Assembly (NCBI RefSeq): GCF_963675165.1
Contig: NC_087391.1
Location: forward strand, 3,119,001 to 3,183,000
Direction: 5' to 3'
DNA: 64,000 bases
DNA from: Halichondria panicea
Taxonomy: Eukaryota > Porifera > Demospongiae > Suberitida > Halichondriidae
Shown here one piece after another: positions 21,934-36,333 of this stretch. Under the pieces are notes generated by a model. The model saw nothing but the letters and a program-made list of their open reading frames with translations. It was not told the origin of the DNA and did not search any database. The position numbers were made by a program, and so were the translations under genes. The stretch's first letter is position 1. The number at the start of each line of letters is the position of its first letter.

Positions 21934-22625
21934 CTCAGGGGTATTAAGGCACGTCCAGAATCAAAAATTAGCCCACGTCACATACATCGAAAAGTATTTA
22001 ATATTAAACATAGTAATTGCACATTATTGTTTTGTCATAATAATTTAAGTATCCTTAAATGAAATAAAGATCATGTGACCATCATGTGACCATGTGACCA
22101 ATTAACATGAAATTTCCTTGTAAATATAAAAAAGAGGATTTGTTCCAGCTTAGTTAGATCCTATCTTTTCCTGGAATCCTGATGTACATATCATATACTG
22201 ATGAAATCCAGCTGCGCAAAAGCAGATTCATAGGTAATCATGGTCTACACAAACAACATGCTAAGATTTACCTCCTTCTTGTTTGGCTGCACTCTGTCTT
22301 GCGCAGCAGGAAACAAGTTCTCTACTATCTAATAGTCTGGCCTTTAATAGCTACTAGGTAGCCTACAACAATTAGGTAGCCTACAACAAATCCGTTTTCA
22401 GGGTTTTACTCGATCAACTAGCTACGATCAACTTCAGTAAGTTAAGTACAGTGGTAAGTTAAGTACAGTGTCATGTGACCGAAGCTCCGAAGCTCCACCC
22501 CCACTAGTAATTGCAGACACCCACGCACGTGATAAACATTCCAATGCGATGATGCCTTGTGTATGAATCTCATTATAACAAAATTCCTTGTCATTTTTAT
22601 TTGGACAGTCCTTAATGCCCCTGAG
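21934..22625 (+). mobile_element. CTCAGGGG element, complete copy (692 bp)
   Basis: Ends CTCAGGGGTATTAAGG and CCTTAATGCCCCTGAG, inverse of each other except one base, with AT duplicated on both sides (21932-21933, 22626-22627). Its termini resemble the CTCAGGT palindromic elements, so all belong to one superfamily. It carries a 17 bp duplication at 22437-22470 and several smaller ones that the copy at 20810 lacks. Confidence 0.85.
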
Positions 22626-22637
22626 ATATGGGATTAA

Positions 22638-22769
22638 TATGGGATTAATAGCACTCATAAAACAAGCACTGGCAAGGTTAATAGCACTCGGCTACGCCTC
22701 GTGGAATTAGTATCCTTGCCATTGCTTGTTACTCGTGCTATTAAGTTACTCGTGCTATTAATCCATATT
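22638..22769. repeat. Imperfect palindrome
   Basis: The left arm ATGGGATTAATAGCACTCAT...AACAAGCACTGGCAAGG pairs with CCTTGCCATTGCTTGTTACT...GTGCTATTAATCCAT. The right arm has a duplicated GTTACTCGTGCTATTAA. Confidence 0.7.
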
Positions 22770-23353
22770 GCCATACTATTAATTATACAAATCCGATTCC
22801 TTACGTATATGCCGCTTGTGCCAATAAATGCACTTTTCAATGTAGAATGATATACAAGTATTCATAAGCTTACCTCATCAGCAGCTGATTCTGTGATGAT
22901 ACCCTGAACCAACAAAAAAATGATTTTCAATGTTTATTGCTAGCTAAATATAATTACAGATGTGTTTAGGGGCCTACATACAATACTAGTGGGAGTTAAA
23001 TCTAGCTAGATGTCTTATGGACAATAGATGCAGATGGCTAGGCGTTATTTTAATTTTAACTAGATCTAGCAAGCGATCCAACAAATTATAGCTAATCTTA
23101 AGAACTCTTACCTTAGTATTCACTAACCAGGCAACTCTCTTATTCACGTACGCTGCACATGCTGCATCCACACAGCTAGATTGCTAAAGCAGTACAGCAA
23201 GTTTCAAGCACAAGGCCTAATAATAAAAATGAAGCTCAGTATCACGTGAGTGGTAAACCACGAGTGGGCGGAAACCATGGTTACCGTGGGGGCGGAGCTT
23301 CGAATTCGCCAAGTCAGCAATAATTAAATGTCCCAGTCCTTAATGCACCTGAG

Positions 23354-24280
23354 TACCCTTAAGGTCTCTGCGCACTTAGGCCCGGGTCCAGATTTCAACA
23401 CCAAAATTTACACTATGTTCATACTGCTGTATTATTTGCAATATACAGTGTATGCTGCATCAAAATGATCCAAAATGAAGCTCAATGTTTTCTTTTTCCA
23501 AAAAACTACTTAGCTTAATTCAATTATGCTAATTAGTCCCATAAACGGTGATGACGTCATGCCACTTTCAGAAAGAGAACTGCAAATACGGCGTTGAAGA
23601 TGCCAAGATCAAGCTTCAAAAACAAGGCTAGATGAACATCTCATAGCTAGGTACTAGTATCCTTGATGGGAAGAGTAAGAGTTATTGTATTCTTGAGATA
23701 CACAAAATAGCCTACCTCTAGAGTGGCTGTCAGAGCTAAAGAAGCTAGCATAGCTAAGAAAGTTTTGGACATTTTTACTTCCCATCAAGAAAACATAATC
23801 ATAACAACATACTCTATCTTTTGAGGGCCTAAACAGCTACTCTTACCTTGTTTAAGTCCGCCGTATTTGTTGCCAAAGATAATCTATAATAGTTCTAGCA
23901 GCTAGCTAAGCAAATACATTGACCTTATGACGTCATGTGCAATGAATAACATTAATAAACATTATGAATCTCATTAACACTACATGATCTACATCATCTA
24001 CATAAAATGTAGGCAATGAATAAAATTAATCTTATCAGTGCCTGACCCAGGCCTTAACTGCGCAGAGGTTCACTGCAAGAAAATAGAAACTAGTTGATAT
24101 CTATGCAGCAGTAAACTTGTTGAAGGTAAGCCGGCAACCAGCTATTGACCAAACGAGCGACTCTATCCACAAGAAAAATATTCAGACCCAGTACTAAATA
24201 GGATACTACATATACTATAGAGCTCAAATACTTTGGAATGCCCTTATACAATTATATCTTACCTCAATGGACAGTGCTCC
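23354..24280. other. No supported gene
   Basis: AT-rich; no domain-bearing frame or recognisable repeat was seen. Confidence 0.4.
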
Positions 24281-25447
24281 TGTATGGGGTGTTATCTGTG
24301 TCAAAATTACTATGACAATGTACACGCGTGCATTCATATGCACATTACAATATGCTTGCCAACATCCATATGCATATGCACGTTACAACCTGCATGCATG
24401 CAACATGCATTTGCACCTTACAATATGCATGCATGCCAACATGCATGTCAACATAATATATACACATTACAACATGACGTTACACAAGTCAATAATAATT
24501 ACATAGTATGCATGTGCATGTATACTACACATTACACAGTATGCATGTATCCGGATATTGAGAGTAATTATACTGTAATTTTGTAGGCAGAAAGGGTGGA
24601 GTCTAGATTATGTGGTCATTGGGTCAAAGTGCAAGTGCTCATTATATATAATAGGTCTCGTTGGGGTCTCGTTGGCGCGAGTAATCTTGTCAGCCATTTA
24701 TATCACAGCTATAACTAGCTAGCTATACAGTCTGATACACTGTCGGTACTTTTTCTTCTTCCTTATTTTTCTCGCCTCCAGATTTGGAGAGTAGCCAACG
24801 AGGGCAGATTATATTTAGAAGCCCACTCTCCACGTTGTCGGTACATGTGGAGTGGGCTTATATTTTTACCGCGCATGCAAAATCAAGTCAAGATGTCATG
24901 CGTCAAGATGTCATGCGGTTGTCTTTTCCAGCTCAAATTGGAGTCTTGTGGAGGAGTCATCCACAATAAATGTTGTGTGTGCCAACCAGTCTACCAATCA
25001 TTATTACATGGACATGTATATATATATGCATATTATTGGGTGTAAGTGTTTATGCTGCCGGAGGTATAATTATTGACATCCCCATGCATGCATGCAGCTG
25101 TAATAATTATATGCATGTTGCATGCATGCATATTGTAACGTGCATATGCATGTTGCATGCATATTGTAACGTGCATATGGATGTTGACATGCATATTGTA
25201 TGTGCATATTGTAACGCATGTTGACATGCATATTGTATGTGCATATGCATGTTGACATGCATATTGACATGCATAATTATTGTAACGTGCATAATGCATG
25301 TTGACATGCATATTGTATGTGCATATGCATGTTGCATGCATATTGTAACGTGCATAATGCATGTTGACATGCATATTGTAACGTGCATATGAATGCACGC
25401 GTGTGTACATTGTCATAGTCATTTTGACACAGATAACACCCCATACT
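24281..25447. mobile_element. Large palindromic element with ATGCAT minisatellite
   Basis: The left end TATGGGGTGTTATCTGTGTC, followed by CTATGACAATGTACACGCG and TGCATTCATATGCAC, is matched in inverse at 25378-25447. The arms lead into repeats of ACATGCATATTGTAACGTGC and ATGCATGTTGACATGCAT (24330-24500 and 25080-25400; longer on the right). The 0.55 kb centre contains a frame reading FQLKLESCGGVIHNKCCVCQ (24930-24990) of unknown meaning. Open frames in the repeats are compositional. Confidence 0.75.
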
Positions 25448-25607
25448 CCTGAGCTCCAGTCAGCAACATCAACTGTAGATTCAACTTAACCAGCTTAGTG
25501 CCTACTTTGTTACTGATGTCATTCCCTGCATTTGTTTGTGCCTATGTTAATAATTAATACTGACTGCACTGTGATCGTGAAAAGAGTAAACACTAGTTGG
25601 GTGGAGA
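25448..25607. other. Short unassigned spacer
   Basis: Nothing recognisable; ends in a (CCCA)n run CCACCCACCCACCCACC at 25609. Confidence 0.4.
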
Positions 25608-25725
25608 CCACCCACCCACCCACCACGTGATGATCCTCATCAACTTCGGTGAACTTAATCGATCCCCAACTTTCGCTACTCGTTAGTTTGGAACCCCCCC
25701 TTTCATTTTTCCTGGATCCGCCACT
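25608..25725 (-). mobile_element. CAGTGGCGGATCC-type element end
   Basis: On the minus strand CAGTGGCGGATCCAGGAAAA starts at 25725, followed by AAAGGGGGGGTTCC, a pattern typical of hAT-like non-autonomous ends. It also carries the inverse of the 17699-17732 word. It directly abuts the TG array at 25724. Confidence 0.5.
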
Positions 25726-25918
25726 GTGTGTGTGTGTTGTGTATGTGTGTGGGGGGGTGTGCACGGTGTGTGTGTGTGGTGGGGGGTGTGCACGCCGTGT
25801 GTGTTGTGTGTGTATGTGCACGCCGTTTGTGTGTGTGTGTGTGTGTGTGCACGCCGTTTGTGTGTGTGCGGGGGGTGGGGGGTGTGCACGCCGTGTGTGT
25901 GTGTGTGTTTTGTGTGTA
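25724..25918 (-). repeat. Small TG array with GGTGTGCACGCCGTG core
   Basis: Uninterrupted TG-rich sequence with at least four inverse cores (GTGTGCACGCCGTGTGTG). It is the same minisatellite as at 16498 and 29240, in TG orientation. Confidence 0.95.
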
Positions 25919-28900
25919 AGGTATCACGACATCTCTTCCACCAACCACAATAAGATGTTGAGGTTGTCGGACAGGTTGGGAGGGTTGGCAGTAGACGGTG
26001 TGGTTGGTGGAAGAGATGTCGTGATACCTTCGTTTTTGAGGGATATTCATCACTCTATTTCCATGAACCACTACCACCTCCTTCAGCCGGCCTTTACATT
26101 ATACTTGGTAGCAAATTGGGCATGAATTAAGTAGTGAACAAGGGAGTGTGAACAAGGGAGTGTAAATTGATTTGCCAGAAACAGTAACGGGGACAGACAC
26201 ACTAAACACAAGCAGGACGTGTGAAAAAGACTTGCGTGACTAAACACAAGCAGGACAGTGTGCGTGTGACTCTCCGCTGGTACCATTTTTATTCCTTTTC
26301 CAGGAGCCACGAGTTGCAGGTACCTGAGAAGTTATTAAGCGAGTAATATTAGGTATTTTCTTTGCTTTTCTTTGCTTGAGAAAACCACGTAACAAACGAC
26401 TGCAAGACTTCTGCTGCAGCAAAACTGAATTGTGCCAAAAGATCACCAATTGGGGCAAGTGCTTTCAGAGCAAAACTTACCACTGGTAACCAAATGTGAC
26501 AGAAGAACTTATTCCAACCAGGAGCAGGCAAGACTCTTTAACAAGACAAATTGCTTTAAAAGTTCCATCATCAATCCCATAGCTTGAGCATTGTCTTGTT
26601 GAGGTCTTATTCAGCTCAGACAGGTTGGGAGGGTTGGCAGTAGACGGGAAAGATTCTTGTAGTTGGTGGAAGAGATGTCGTGATACCTTTGTTTTGAGGG
26701 ATATTCATGACTCTATTTCAATGAACCGGGTTTTTCTTTGCTTGTTGAATCATCCAGAGCATGGAAACCACCTCCTTCAGCCGGCAGTGACACATGCTTT
26801 GATAGCAAACATTGTACTTGGTAGCTTTGCTCAAATTGGGCATGAATTAACTAACGGTAGTGATGAGGGAAAATGTAATTGATTGCCATACTACCTCCAG
26901 AAACTAACGGGGACATACACTAAACACAAGCAGGAAAGCTGCGCACCAACTAAATTGCAAATGCCAAGAGATTACCAATTCAGGCAAGTGCTATCCGAGC
27001 AAAACTCTTTAACAAGTTAAAACTTTCATCATCATCATCAATCCCATAGCTTGAGCATTGTCTTGGAAACTTGGCAAATAAGTATCAGTTTCAGTTGTTG
27101 TTGAGGAGAGTTGGCGGTAGATGGGAAAGATTCTTGTGGTTGGTGGAAGAGATGTCGTGATACCTTCGTTTTTGAGAGATATGGGTTACGGTTTTAGGGC
27201 TAACCCATGAACCATTTATGGCCTGCCTTTTCCAGTGACACACTGCTCTTTGATAGCAGACATTGTACTTGGTAGCTTTTCTCAAATTGGGCATGAATTA
27301 ACTAATGGTGAACAAGGGAATGTAATTGATTGCCATACTACCTCCAGAAACTAGAAACTACAGGGACAGACACTAAACGCAAGCAGTAAAGTGTGCACGT
27401 GGGAGCATAGATGAAGAAGACTTGTGTGATTGCTGGTACCATTTTTATTCGTTTTCTAGGAGGCACACCGCCTTTACGGCCACGAGCTGCAGGCACCTGA
27501 GAAGTTATTGAGAAGTTATTAAGCGAGCAATGTTAGGTATTTTCGTAACAAACGACTGCAAGACTCCGTATCTTCTGCTGCAACAACTGAATTTCAGCAA
27601 CTGAATGAGTACAAATACCAAGAGATCACCAATTGGGGCTAGTGCTATCAGAGCAAAACTGGCCACTTTTTTTCCAAATCAGTATCAGATGTTGAGGTCT
27701 TATTCAGCTCGGACAGGTTGGCAGTAGACGGGAAAGATTCTTTTGGTTGGTGGAAGAGATGTCGTTTTTAAGAGATATTCATGACTCTATTTCCATGAAC
27801 CATTTACGAAGGGCACGGGTTTTTCTTTGCTTGTCGAATCATGGAAACCACCTCCTTCAGCCGGCCTTTTCCAGTGACACACTGCCCTTTGATAGCGTAC
27901 TTGGTAGCTTTTCTCAAATTGGGCATGGTGAACAAGGGAGTGTAATTGATTGCCCTACTACCTCCAGAAACAGTAACAGGCCAGAAACAGTAACAGGGAC
28001 AGACACACTTAACACAAGCAGGCAGATGAAAATGACTTGCATGACTAAACACAAGTGTGCACGTGGGAGCATAGATGAAAAAGACTTGCGTGACTCTTCG
28101 CTGGTACCATTTTTTTATTCTTTTTCTAAAAGGCACACCGCCTTACGGCCACGAGGTGCAAGTTATTAAGCGAGTAATAATAGGTATTTTTTTGCTTGAG
28201 AGAACCATGTAACAAGACTCCGTAATCTTCTGCTGCAGCAACTGAATTGCAGCAACTGAATGAGTACATAATTATGCCAAAAGATCACCAATTGGGGCAA
28301 GTGCTCTCAGAGCAAAACTGACCACTCCTTTTTCTGGTAACCAGATGTGATAAAAGAACTTATTCCAACCAGTCTTTAAACTTCCATCATTATCAATCCC
28401 ATAGCTTGAGCATTGTCTTGGAAACTTGGCAAATCATGTTGAGGTCTTATTCAGCTCAGACAGGTTGGGAGGGTTGGCAGTAGACGGGAAAAATTCTTGT
28501 GGTTGGTGGAAGAGATGTCGTGATACCTTCGTTTTGAGGGATATTCATGACTCATTTCCATGAACGATTTATGAAGAGCCCGGGTTTTTCTTCGCTTGTT
28601 GAATCATCCAGAGCACCTCTTCCAGTGACACACTGCTTTGATAGCAAACATTGTACTTGTTAGCTTTGCTCAAATTGGGCATGAATTAACTAATGGTGAA
28701 CAAGGGAATGTAATTGATTGCCATACTACCTCCAGAAACTACAGGGACAAGACACTAAACACAAGCAGTAAAGTGTGCACGTGGGAGCATAGATGAAGGA
28801 GCATAGATGAAAAAGAGTTGTGTGATTGCTATTTACGAAGGGCCCTGGTTTTTCTTTGCTTGTCGAATCATCCATAGCATGGAAACCACCTCCTACAGCC

Positions 28901-29170
28901 TGCCTTTTCCAGTGACACACTGCTCTTTGATAGCAGACATTGCACTCAGTAGCTTTTCTCAATTTGGGCATGAATTAACTAAAGGTGGTGAACAAGGGAG
29001 TGTAATTGTTTGCCCTACGTACTAACTCCAGAAACAGTAACAGGCCACAAACAGTAACAGGGAGAGACACACTAAACACAAGCAGGAGAGTGCACGTGGG
29101 AGCAAAGATGAAAAAGACTTGCGTGACTCTCCCGCTGGTACCATTTTTATTCCTTTTTAAACATTAATTT
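25919..29170 (+). repeat. Irregular tandem repeat, five units of 0.5-0.75 kb
   Basis: The word GGTGGAAGAGATGTCGTGAT or a close variant occurs at about 26008, 26666, 27143, 27750 and 28505, giving spacings of roughly 660, 480, 610 and 755 bp. Each unit repeats in order GACAGGTTGGGAGGGTTGGC, GGGATATTCATGACTC, TCAAATTGGGCATGAATTAA, TGATTGCCATACTACCTCC, GTGCACGTGGGAGCATAGAT and CGCTGGTACCATTTTTATTC, with internal deletions. An inverted start (25919-25951) forms a hairpin with 26000-26031. Minus-strand frames share MPNLRKATKYNVCYQRA-like words across units; I take these as a by-product of repeat similarity. The array ends where the CA minisatellite begins. Confidence 0.85.
27964..27997. repeat. 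Exact 17 bp tandem duplication
   Basis: CCAGAAACAGTAACAGG is present twice in succession; other units of the 25919-29170 repeat carry a single or diverged copy. Confidence 0.9.
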
Positions 29171-31700
29171 AAGTGAGTGAGCTAGTAACGCAAAAACAGT
29201 TGACACAATTTCTCCCACACAAATGATACTTTTTGTATACTCTCAAATACACATACTCTCAACACATCACACCACTGACGCACGGCGTGCACACACCCCT
29301 CGTGCACACACCCCTCACACACACACAGCGTGGACACACCCCCGCATGCACACACGGCATGCACACCCTCCCCCCCACACACAACACACACATACACACA
29401 CAACACACATACAAACACACACACATCACACTACACACACACAAACACACACATACACAACCTCCCTCCACACACACACTCGGCGTGCACACACACCCTC
29501 ATACACATACGGCTTGCACACACGGCGTGCACACACCCCCCAACACACACAAACACAAGAGAACACACACACACACACACACACAACACACACACCCCCC
29601 CACACACACACACACAACACACACACCACACACACACACGGCGTACACACCCCCGAACACACACACACACAACACACACACACACACACACACACGGCGT
29701 GCACACCCGGCCCCCACACGCAAACAATTCGTGCACACCTCCACACACACACACACGGCGTGCACACGACACACACACACACACCACACGGCGTGCACAC
29801 ACACACACAAAAGACACAAACCACACCACACATACACACCCCCTCCTCACACACCCCCTCCTCACACACACACACACGGCGTGCACACCCCCCCACATAC
29901 CGCCCCACACACAAACACACACACGGCGTGCACACACATACATCACACACACACCACACGGCCTGCACACACGACACACACACCTCCACACACACACACA
30001 CACTCCACACACAGACACACACACACACTCCACACACACACACACAACCCACACCACACGCACACGGCTAGTACACACCAAACACACGCACACATCACAC
30101 GGCCTGCACACTCCCTCCTCACACAGACACGCCGTGCACACACACACACACACACAGACACACAAAAGACACAAACCACACCACACATACTGCACACCCC
30201 CTCCTCACACACACACACGGCGTGCACACTCTCCCTACATACCGCTCCACACACACACAAATACGGCGTGCACACACACATACCACACACACACACACAC
30301 ACCAAACACCCCTCCACACACACACCCATCCACACACATACACACACTCCACACACAGACACACACACACACACAACACACCACACACACGGCTTGCACA
30401 CACCACACACACGCACATACCACACGGCACAAACACACACGGTGTCCCCCACACACGCACACATACGGCGTGCACACCACACACACACACACACACGGCG
30501 TGCACACCCCCCTCCACACACACACCACACACACGCACACACCACATGGCCTGCACACCACCTTTCCACACCACCACACAACACAAGGCATACACACCCC
30601 CCCACACACACAAACACACCACACACACATACACACCACACACACACACACACACACACAACACACACCACACACAAAGTACACACACACACACATACAA
30701 CACACACCACACACAACGTGCACACCCCCCCACAACCCCCACACACACACACAAACACAAACACGGCGTGGGCACACCACATACATACACACACAACACA
30801 CCACACACACTCCCCCTCCTCCCCCTCCTTCCACACACACATACACAAACACGGCGTGCACACCACACAAACACACACACAGCCTGCACACCCCATTGAT
30901 ACACACACACACACACACACACACATGCGTGCACACCCCATCCACACACACACACACACACACACACCCCCCCCACACACACAACACAGCGTGCACACCA
31001 CACACACACGGCTTGCACACACCACACACGCACACACCACACGGTGCGCACGGGCTCCACACACACACACACACATACGTGCACACACCCTCCATAAACA
31101 CACACACACACACACACATACACACACACACACACAGCTTGCACACCACACACACACTGCTTTAAAATGCCACATACACGTACGGCGTGCACACCCCCTC
31201 CACACACACATACACACACACACACACATACGTGCACGCCCCCTCCACGAATGCACACACACACACACCCACAAACGCGTGCACACACCCCACACACACA
31301 CAAACACACACACACAGCGTACACACACTCTCCCGATACACACAAACACGGCGTGCTCACCACACACACACACACAAAGCACACCACACATACAACACAC
31401 AACAACACACCACACACACAACGGCACCACACATGTGCACATACTACACGGCTACACACCCCCCCACACACACATATGGCGTGCACACACACACACAAAC
31501 ACACACACACACACACACAAAGCACACCACTCACACACACATACGGCGTGCACACTCCACATACAACACACAACAACACAACACACACACACACGGCACC
31601 ACACTCATGCACACACCACACGGCTTGCACACCCCCTCCCCACACACCAAACACGGCGTGCTCACCAGACACACACACACACACTTACACCACACACACA

Positions 31701-31762
<62 letters not shown>

Positions 31763-31917
31763 CACACCACACACACACGGCTTGCACACATCATGCACAC
31801 ATCATACACACGCACACACCACACGGCTTGCACACCCCCTCCCAACACACACCACACACGGCGTGCACACCCCCTCACACACACACACAAACACGGCGTG
31901 CTCACTACACACCACCA

Positions 31918-31953
<36 letters not shown>

Positions 31954-32284
31954 CACCACACACGCGTGCACACTCCTCACACACACACGGCCTGCACACC
32001 CCCTTCCAATACACACCACACGGGGTGCACACAAATACGGCGTGCACACCACACACACACATACAGGTGCACACCCCCACACACACACACACAGTTTGCA
32101 TACCACACACACAAACACACAAACACGGCGTGCACACCACACACACACACACACAGGCGTGCACACCCCCCTCCACACACATACCAAAAACACACACAGC
32201 GTGCACACCCCCCCTCCACACACCACACACACTCCCCTCCGCACATCACACACACACACACGGTGTGCACACCCCCTCCACCCT

Positions 32285-32321
<37 letters not shown>

Positions 32322-35300
32322 TGCACACCCCCTCCACAACACACACACACACACACACAACACTGCACACCCCCTCCTCACACACACCACACACACACGG
32401 TACCACACCGACACACACGCGTGCACACCCCCTCCACACACACACACACACACCACACACAGACACACACACACTCAAATCACCACACCACAGGGCATGC
32501 ACACCCCCTCCACACACACTCACACACACGTGCACACCCCCCACACACACATGCACAAACACGGCATGCACACCACACACACACGGTTTGCACACACCAC
32601 ACACAAGCACACACCACATGGCGTGCACACCTCCTCCACACACACACACACGTGTGCACACCCCCTCTTACACACACACACAAAAATACGGCATGCAAAC
32701 ACACACATGGCTTGCACACACCACACACACGCACACACCACACGGCCACTCCCCACACACAAACGCGGCATGCACACCCATACACCACACACACACGCGT
32801 GCACACCCCCCACTCACACACCACACACACACATCCACACGGTGTGCACAGCCCCTCCACACACACACACACACACACACACACATGCACACCCTCTCCA
32901 CACACACACACACAAACACGGCGTGCACACACACACACAAGGCTTGCACACACCACACACACGCACACACCACACGGCCACACCCCACAAACAAACACGG
33001 CGTGCACACCACCTCACTCCACACTCACATACACACACCACACACAGACACACACACACACCCCCCCACACGCGTGCACACCCCCCACACACACACCACA
33101 CCCACACATCCACACACGCATGCATACCCCCACATACACCCACACCCACACACGCGTGCACACCCCCTCCACATACACACACTCACTACACACACACACA
33201 CTCGCGTGCACACCCCCACACACACACACATATACAAACACGGCGTGCACACCAAACACACACGGCTTGCACACACCATACACAAGCACACACCACAGGG
33301 CGTGCACACCTTCTCCACACACACACGCGAGCACACCCCCTCCACATACACACACAAACACGTTGTGCACACACACACACACGGCTTGCACACACCACAC
33401 ACACACACGCACACACCACATGGCCACTCCCCACACACAAACACGGCATGCACACCCATACACCACACACAAACACGGCGTGCACCCCTACACACACACA
33501 CACACACACCACACACAGACACAAACACACATCCCACCCACGCATGCACACCCCACACACACACCACACACACACATCCACACGGCGTGCACACCCCCTC
33601 CACACACACACAAACGCGTGTACACTCTCTCCACACACACACAAACACGGCGTGCACACACCACACACACACACACCACACAGCCACTCCCCACACAAAC
33701 GCGGCGTGCACACCACATCCCCACACACAAACACGGCACTTTACACTCACATACACCCACACCCACACATGCATGCACACCCCCTCCACATACACACACA
33801 CAAACACACTCGCGTGCACACCCCCCCACACACACACACACAAACACGACGTGCACACCAAACACACACACACACACGTGCACACTACCTCACACACACA
33901 CAAACACGGCGTGCACACACACACACGGCTTGCACACACACGCACACACCACACGGCCACTCTCCACACTCAAACACGGCGTGCACACCCATACACCACA
34001 CACAAACACGGCGTGCACCCTACACACCACACTCCTACACACACACACACCACACACACACACATACACCCCCCACATACGCGTGAACACCCCCCACACA
34101 CACACAAACACCTCGTGCACACCCATACACCACACACAAACATGGCGTGCACCCCTACACACACACACACACACTACACACAGACACAAACACACATCCC
34201 CACACACGCGTGCACACCCCCCACACACACACACATCCACACGGCGTGCACACCCCCTCCACACACACACACGCGTGCACACTCTCTCCAAACACACACA
34301 AACACGGAGTGCACACACCACACACGCACACACCACACAGCCACTCCCCAAACAAACGCGGCGTGCACACCACATCCCCACACACAAACACGGCACTCCA
34401 CACTCACATACACACACCACACACAGACACACACACACACCTCCCACACACGCGTGCACACCCCCACACACACCACACCCACACACGCGTGCACATCCCC
34501 ACATACACCCACACCCACACACACGTGCACACCCCCTCCACATACACACACACAAGCACACTCGCGTGCACACCCCCCACACACACATACACAAACACGG
34601 CGTGCACACCAAACACACACGGCTTGCACACACCATACACAAGCACACACCACACGGCGTGCACACCTTTTCCACACACACACACACACACACGCGTGCA
34701 CACCCACTCCACACACACACACAAACACGGCTTGCACACACATGCACACACCACACGGCCACTCTCCACACTCAAACACGGCGTGCACACCCATACACCA
34801 CACACAAACACGGCGTGCACCCCTACACACATACTCCTACACACACACACACCACACACACAGACACACACACCCCCACACACGCGTGCACACCGCCCAC
34901 ACACATAACACATCTACACACGCGTGCACACCCCCACACACACCCACAAAAAAGCACACGGCGTGCACAACACACACACACAACACAAACTGCACACCCC
35001 CTCCTCACACACACCACACACACATGGCATCACACACAGACACACACACAAACCCCTCACACACGCTTGCACACCCCCCACACACACACCACGCATGCAC
35101 ACCCCCCCCACACACACCCACACAAACACGGCGTGCACAACACACACACACACAACACACACTGCACACCCCCTCCACACACACACACCACATGGCGTGC
35201 ACACCCCCTCCACACACACATACACTCACACCCACACACGCATGCACACCCCCTCCACATACACACACACACACACGAACACATACTCGCGTGCACACAC

Positions 35301-36319
35301 ACATACACAAACATGGCGTGCACACCACACACACACGGCTTGCATACACTACACACAATCTCACACCACACGGCGTGTACACACACACACGGCTTGCACA
35401 TACCACACACGCGCACACCACACGGCCACTCCCTACACACAAACAAGGCGTGCACACCCCTCCCCACACACAAACATGGCCCTCCACACACACACACACA
35501 CACCACACATAGACACACACACACCCCCACATACGCGTGCACACACACACCACACCCACACATCCACACACGCGTGCACACCACACTCACACAAACACGG
35601 CGTGCACAACACACACACACACACAACACACATTGCACACCCTCCTCACACACACCACACACACTACCTCCCCCCACACATACAAACACGGCGTGCACAC
35701 CAGACACACACACATACCACACACAAACACGGCGTGCACACCACACACACAGGGCCCCTCCACCCTCAACACACACACACACCCACATACACGTGCACAC
35801 CCCTCCACACACACCCACACACACGTGCACACCCCCCACACACACACACACAAACACAGCGTACACACCTCACACACGCACACATCACATGGCATGCACA
35901 CCCCCTCCACACACACACACCATACACACACACCCACACACATCACACACACACGGCACACACAGCACATACTACACACCCCCTCGTCACGCACCACACA
36001 CACACGGCCCCCCCACACACACAAACACGGCGTGCAAACCTCACACACACCACACAAAAATACAGCGTGCACACGCACACATCACATGGCCCCACATACA
36101 CACACACCCACACACGCGTGCACACCACTCCACATACACACACACAACCACACTCGCGTGCACACCACCCCCATACATACACACACACACACCCGTGCAC
36201 ACCCCCCACACACACACACAAACACGGCGTACACAAAACACACACACGGCACCACACACAAGCACACACCACACGGCGTGCACACCCCCTCCACACACAC
36301 ACACAGACACACACACAAA

Positions 36320-36333
36320 CCCTAACCCTAACC
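36320..36333 (-). repeat. Interstitial telomeric motif, copy 1
   Basis: CCCTAACCCTAACC (TTAGGG on the minus strand) stands within CA sequence, preceded by ACACACACAAA and followed by GTGCACACCCC. TTAGGG is the usual animal telomere unit. Confidence 0.85.

Larger units (their letters stand above)
19752..23353. mobile_element. 3.6 kb CTCAGG-family element with nested copies
   Basis: The left end CTCAGGTGCATTAAGGACTG (with GGACC) and the right end, its exact inverse, bound 3602 bp. They are flanked by the dinucleotide TA on both sides (19750-19751 and 23354-23355). The ends match the palindromic elements, but the body is different and contains no recognisable transposase; short open frames (for example 20018-20218, 20527-20790) have no known domain. 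Two related elements (20810, 21934) and two hairpins lie inside. It could be a composite or a decayed long member of the family. Confidence 0.65.

Noticed and set aside
24233..25422. Met/His/Cys-rich frames
   Set aside because: They are readings of the ATGCAT-type minisatellite.
27091..28971. Shared LRKATKYNVCYQRAVCHWK-like frames as a small gene family
   Set aside because: Similarity is explained by the tandem repeat units, the frames break at different points, and there is no start or splice context in common.
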